DNA from: Lamellibrachia columna
Lineage: Eukaryota; Annelida; Polychaeta; Sabellida; Siboglinidae
NCBI GenBank assembly: GCA_963662155.1
Contig: OY759274.1
Location: 43,010,886-43,074,885 of the forward strand
DNA: 64,000 nt
Reading direction: 5' to 3'
Shown piece after piece: positions 63,095-64,000 of the stretch. Positions within the stretch are counted from its first letter, which is position 1. Each line of letters opens with the position of its first letter. The notes under the pieces are model-generated. The model saw nothing but the letters and a program-made list of their open reading frames with translations. It searched no databases and was not told where the DNA came from. The translations under genes and the position numbers were made by a program.

Positions 63095-64000
63095 ATGAAA
63101 CGACACCAATGTCGTCACTGCGGACAGGTGCTCGACACCTATGCAGCGCTCAAACGCCACCTAGCGAGTCATGCGACACCGGCAGTGATCGAACATACGT
63201 ATTCGGTGGCGCCACCACTAGATGTGCCACGGGAGGTGCCACCTAGCGAGCAAGCAAAGCGAACTAAGTATTCCTGTAAATGTGATGCAACGTTCGACAT
63301 ATGGGACGATCTGCAACACCATGTGAGGTCCGTATGTCGTCTTAGTAGTAATAGAAAACAGACCACAGTGTACACATGTGCGAAATGTGGAAAGAAGTTC
63401 ACTAGACGCAATGACCTGACCAGGCACGCGCGACAACCGTGTACCGGCGTCGTCACGAAGCCACCATCGCCTAAGATATCAATCAGGGAAGACACCACAC
63501 CCAACCATCCACTCGTTACCGATGCAGACCCCATAGACCCACCTGCCCGACTCCCCTTCGCAGACAACCTGTCGACGGAACTGTTAGATGTCGTACGAGC
63601 TCACTGGTCGACCATACGGACACGTGTAACGAGAGGTCCTCTCCAGTGCAGGTACGATTACAGATTAACGACTCTGGACACGACCGTTCTAGAGCCGTCG
63701 TTGAAGAACGTTTTCCAGGAACAGACCACCGCTTTCAAGATTAACCTCAGTTACGGGTTCATTCTGAGGAACAAGAACACGGGTCAATACAAGTACTACC
63801 ATCCCTCGTGCAACTGCTGTGGACGCTACCTGGACGAGCCCAGTCTCATCACCAACAGCAAGGACTTTGATACGTTCCTCGAACGCATCCGAGAAACCGA
63901 CGTCCTGCAATGGGCCATCAATCAAAGACCGGATTCGGCGTGGGTGTGCGAACTCGTGACCAATGTCACATTTTTCGTCAATCGCATCATCGAACACCCG
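63095..64000 (+). CDS. N-terminal part of a zinc-finger/DNA polymerase B-type protein (runs off the window)
   Basis: 302 codons in the window, open to the end. Three zinc fingers: CRHCGQVLDTYAALKRHLAS with a second His (CxxC-H-x3-H), a variant CKC...HHVRSVC, and CAKCGKKFTRRNDLTRHARQ ending in Cys. After a Pro-rich linker comes a conserved block (FKINLSYGFILRNKNTGQY, KYYHPSCN, DVLQWAINQRPDSAWVCE, NVTFFVNRI). I recognise this block from animal-genome proteins that continue into a family-B DNA polymerase domain, as in Polinton-like or other virus-like elements. The polymerase motifs themselves lie beyond 64000, so the assignment is inference. It has its own TATA promoter. Confidence 0.65.
   Translation, partial: MKRHQCRHCGQVLDTYAALKRHLASHATPAVIEHTYSVAPPLDVPREVPPSEQAKRTKYSCKCDATFDIWDDLQHHVRSVCRLSSNRKQTTVYTCAKCGKKFTRRNDLTRHARQPCTGVVTKPPSPKISIREDTTPNHPLVTDADPIDPPARLPFADNLSTELLDVVRAHWSTIRTRVTRGPLQCRYDYRLTTLDTTVLEPSLKNVFQEQTTAFKINLSYGFILRNKNTGQYKYYHPSCNCCGRYLDEPSLITNSKDFDTFLERIRETDVLQWAINQRPDSAWVCELVTNVTFFVNRIIEHP

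Overview
This is a stretch of animal nuclear DNA, most likely from a marine invertebrate. Genes are split by GT-AG introns. The transposon mix is typical of such genomes: animal Mutator-like transposase, DUF7869-type genes, DIRS-like tyrosine-recombinase retrotransposons, PIF/Harbinger, P-element/THAP, hAT, Ty3/gypsy and a TTAA-target element. Minisatellites of many period lengths are scattered throughout. The species cannot be named from the sequence alone. I see no tRNA, rRNA, CRISPR array or bacterial gene.

Layout. 0-9.5 kb: degraded transposon-derived genes (DUF7869-like, SGNH-hydrolase-like, Mutator-like) and one exon ending in an octapeptide repeat. 9.5-13 kb and 17.5-20 kb: two copies of a composite that joins DIRS-like gag/RT fragments to HECT N-lobe ORFs. 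14.1-17.3 kb: a four-exon DUF7869 gene with matching intron phases. 20-24.6 kb: duplicated non-coding DNA, including a 1.1 kb TTAA-flanked element whose empty site is preserved 1.7 kb away. 24-31.4 kb: Harbinger remnants and a 96-bp minisatellite. 31.4-34.8 kb: a truncated gypsy element with a 2-kb LTR. 34.8-41.4 kb: a hAT gene split by a DIRS-like element. 41.6-57.2 kb: nested Harbinger, P-element/THAP and five relics of a virus-like element.

57.2-64 kb is the most interesting part: a CpG-rich, largely open block that looks like a large-DNA-virus-like or Polinton-like element and runs off the right edge. It encodes an acidic protein (minus strand), a NADAR domain, an RPA70-C-like zinc/OB domain, two acidic regulatory-looking proteins and the N-terminal part of a zinc-finger protein of the kind fused to family-B DNA polymerases. 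Three TATA boxes each have a TCA-type initiator about 30-33 nt downstream. One TATA box lies inside the NADAR reading frame and would give the RPA-like domain its own promoter and a 27-codon leader ending in a strong splice donor. Downstream, every ORF begins directly after an AG acceptor in phase 0. The last four are short paralogous cassettes, each ending in its own stop, and a single AATAAA follows them. This suggests one transcription unit with a shared leader and many alternative terminal exons. Relics at 26, 42, 46, 49 and 56 kb keep parts of the same gene order.

All calls are by eye. Domain names rest on motif recognition, not on database searches.
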